38,729 nt of DNA, taken from NCBI GenBank assembly GCA_947631095.1, contig CANRJX010000008.1:1-38729 (forward strand), read 5' to 3'. The notes beneath the pieces were generated by a model, which had not been told where the DNA came from, did no database searches, and saw only the letters and a program-made list of their open reading frames with translations. A program made the translations under genes and the position numbers. Origin of the DNA: an uncultured Wohlfahrtiimonas sp. GTDB lineage: Bacteria; Pseudomonadota; Gammaproteobacteria; Cardiobacteriales; Wohlfahrtiimonadaceae. This document shows, piece by piece, positions 37,521 to 38,729 of this stretch; within the stretch, counting starts at the first letter, position 1; each line of letters starts with the position of its first letter.

Positions 37521-38729
37521 TTATTCCCATTCAACCGTTGCTGGTGGTTTGCTTGTAATGTCATACACAATTCTATTGACGTGTTTAACTTCATTCACTA
37601 AACGCACTGAAATTTTCTGTAAAACATCCCAAGGAATACGTGCAAAATCTGCTGTCATACCATCAATTGATGTAATCGCACGAATGGCCAAAGTATAATC
37701 ATAAGTACGACTATCGCCCATTACCCCTACACTTTTCAAGCCAGTTAATACAGTAAAATATTGCCAAATATCACGATCTAAGCCCGCTTTAGCAATTTCT
37801 TCACGCAAAATAAAATCACTGTCGCGTACAATTTCCAACTTATCTTCGGTAATGTCACCCAAAATTCTGATTGCCAAACCCGGCCCTGGAAATGGTTGGC
37901 GCCATACTAAATGAGCTGGCATACCTAACTCTTCACCCAATAAACGCACTTCATCCTTGAATAACGTTTTTAATGGTTCGATTAATTTGAATGTCATATC
38001 TTCCGGTAAACCACCCACATTATGATGTGATTTAATTGTTTCAGCGGTTGCTGTACCACTTTCAATGATGTCCGTATAGAGTGTACCTTGTGCTAAGAAG
38101 TCTATATCTTTAAGTTTTTGAGACTCTTCATCAAACAGATAAACAAACTCATTACCAATAATTTTACGTTTAGTTTCAGGATCAGAAACACCTGCTAATT
38201 TACTTAAAAAGCGTTCTTTTGCATCAACTTTAATGATATTTAGACCAAATTTACCACTTAAATTATTCATCACTTCATCAGCTTCACCTTTACGGAGCAT
38301 GCCATGATCAACAAATACACATGTCAGCTGAGTGCCAATCGCTTTTTGCAATAAAACACCCACGACACTTGAATCAACACCACCTGATAAAGCTAGGAGT
38401 ACTTTTCTATCACCCACTGTTTCACGAATTTCAGCAATTTGCTGAGTGATGAAGTTTTCCATTTTCCAATCACCCACACATTTACACACTTCTAATGTGA
38501 AATTTTTCAATAGATCAAAACCTTTTTCTGAATGCTGAACTTCAGGGTGAAACTGAACACCAAACCATTTTTTATCTTTATTTTCAATCGCGGCAATTGG
38601 GCAATCATTACTGGTTGCGATCACTTCAAAACCTGTAGGGATTTCAGAGACTAAGTCACCATGACTCATCCATACAATGTGCTCTTCAGGTAAGTTATTT
38701 AACAACAAAGAATCTTTCGTTAAATGTTT
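37521..38729 (-). CDS. guaA: GMP synthase (glutamine-hydrolysing), C-terminal 402 codons; N terminus outside the window
   Basis: GuaA converts XMP to GMP using glutamine and ATP. The frame is open to the right edge, and the first visible residues, KHLTKDS, continue the glutaminase domain. The catalytic His and Glu are in [12 protein letters not shown]; the catalytic Cys lies beyond the edge. The ATP loop LSGGVDSSV and signatures [28 protein letters not shown] and the final PPATVEWE are present. The synthetase and dimerisation domains are complete. No guaB is in the window. Confidence 0.97.
   Translation of the reverse strand, partial: KHLTKDSLLLNNLPEEHIVWMSHGDLVSEIPTGFEVIATSNDCPIAAIENKDKKWFGVQFHPEVQHSEKGFDLLKNFTLEVCKCVGDWKMENFITQQIAEIRETVGDRKVLLALSGGVDSSVVGVLLQKAIGTQLTCVFVDHGMLRKGEADEVMNNLSGKFGLNIIKVDAKERFLSKLAGVSDPETKRKIIGNEFVYLFDEESQKLKDIDFLAQGTLYTDIIESGTATAETIKSHHNVGGLPEDMTFKLIEPLKTLFKDEVRLLGEELGMPAHLVWRQPFPGPGLAIRILGDITEDKLEIVRDSDFILREEIAKAGLDRDIWQYFTVLTGLKSVGVMGDSRTYDYTLAIRAITSIDGMTADFARIPWDVLQKISVRLVNEVKHVNRIVYDITSKPPATVEWE

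Overview
The window is 38.7 kb of AT-rich bacterial chromosome with dense coding, short intergenic gaps, AGGAG-type ribosome binding sites and simple intrinsic terminators. The gene set points to a gammaproteobacterium: prmA, sdhE, mnmG, serS, a yfhL-type ferredoxin, fdxA, rsgA, potGHI, an RnfB-like protein next to nth, lipB-lipA, recN and guaA. Low GC and the mix of neighbours would fit a lineage such as Cardiobacteriales/Ignatzschineria or a Moraxellales relative, but the genus cannot be fixed from sequence reading alone. No tRNA, rRNA, insertion sequence, prophage or CRISPR array was seen, and no stretch over 300 bases lacks a gene.

Layout. 1-7.2 kb: the start of prmA (cut by the window edge) and sdhE on the minus strand, an AldB-type aldehyde dehydrogenase on the plus strand, then mnmG translationally coupled to a large envelope protein with about eight peptidoglycan-binding repeats. 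7.5-12.7 kb: a two-gene ABC-2 type transporter, a luciferase-like oxidoreductase, tehB and a di-heme cytochrome c peroxidase. 12.8-17.9 kb: a plus-strand run with serS, yfhL-like ferredoxin, an L,D-transpeptidase, tyrS, fdxA and rsgA. 18.1-23.1 kb: potG-potH-potI without a binding-protein gene, an unrecognised periplasmic coiled-coil protein, and a comEA-fimT pair suggestive of natural transformation. 23.1-24.2 kb: a PerM-family permease on the minus strand.

24.3-31.9 kb is a long plus-strand series with tight spacing and overlaps: a small six-cysteine exported protein, a rhodanese, a lipoprotein, a soluble RnfB-like ferredoxin, nth, lipB, lipA, a CDF metal transporter with a cysteine-rich tail, a TatD-family hydrolase, a nitronate monooxygenase-like flavoprotein and an alpha/beta hydrolase. 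Several products carry or supply Fe-S clusters or act on sulfur (RnfB-like, Nth, LipA, rhodanese), so the first half may be a loose Fe-S/lipoate/repair unit. 32-38.7 kb: a YccA/BI-1 membrane protein, a minus-strand NAD+ synthetase homologue whose active sites all look destroyed, recN coupled to a second L,D-transpeptidase of a different family, two small unrecognised minus-strand genes, and guaA running off the right edge.

The most unusual item is the NAD+ synthetase-like gene at 32756-34372. It is full length with an intact reading frame, but it has lost the glutaminase cysteine, the SGGxDS ATP loop and other synthetase motifs, so it looks like a maintained pseudoenzyme. Other points worth a second look are the comEA-fimT pair with a C-terminal GRLR motif, the multi-repeat envelope protein coupled to mnmG, the polyamine transporter lacking its binding protein, and an inverted repeat spanning a predicted promoter at 24229-24262.
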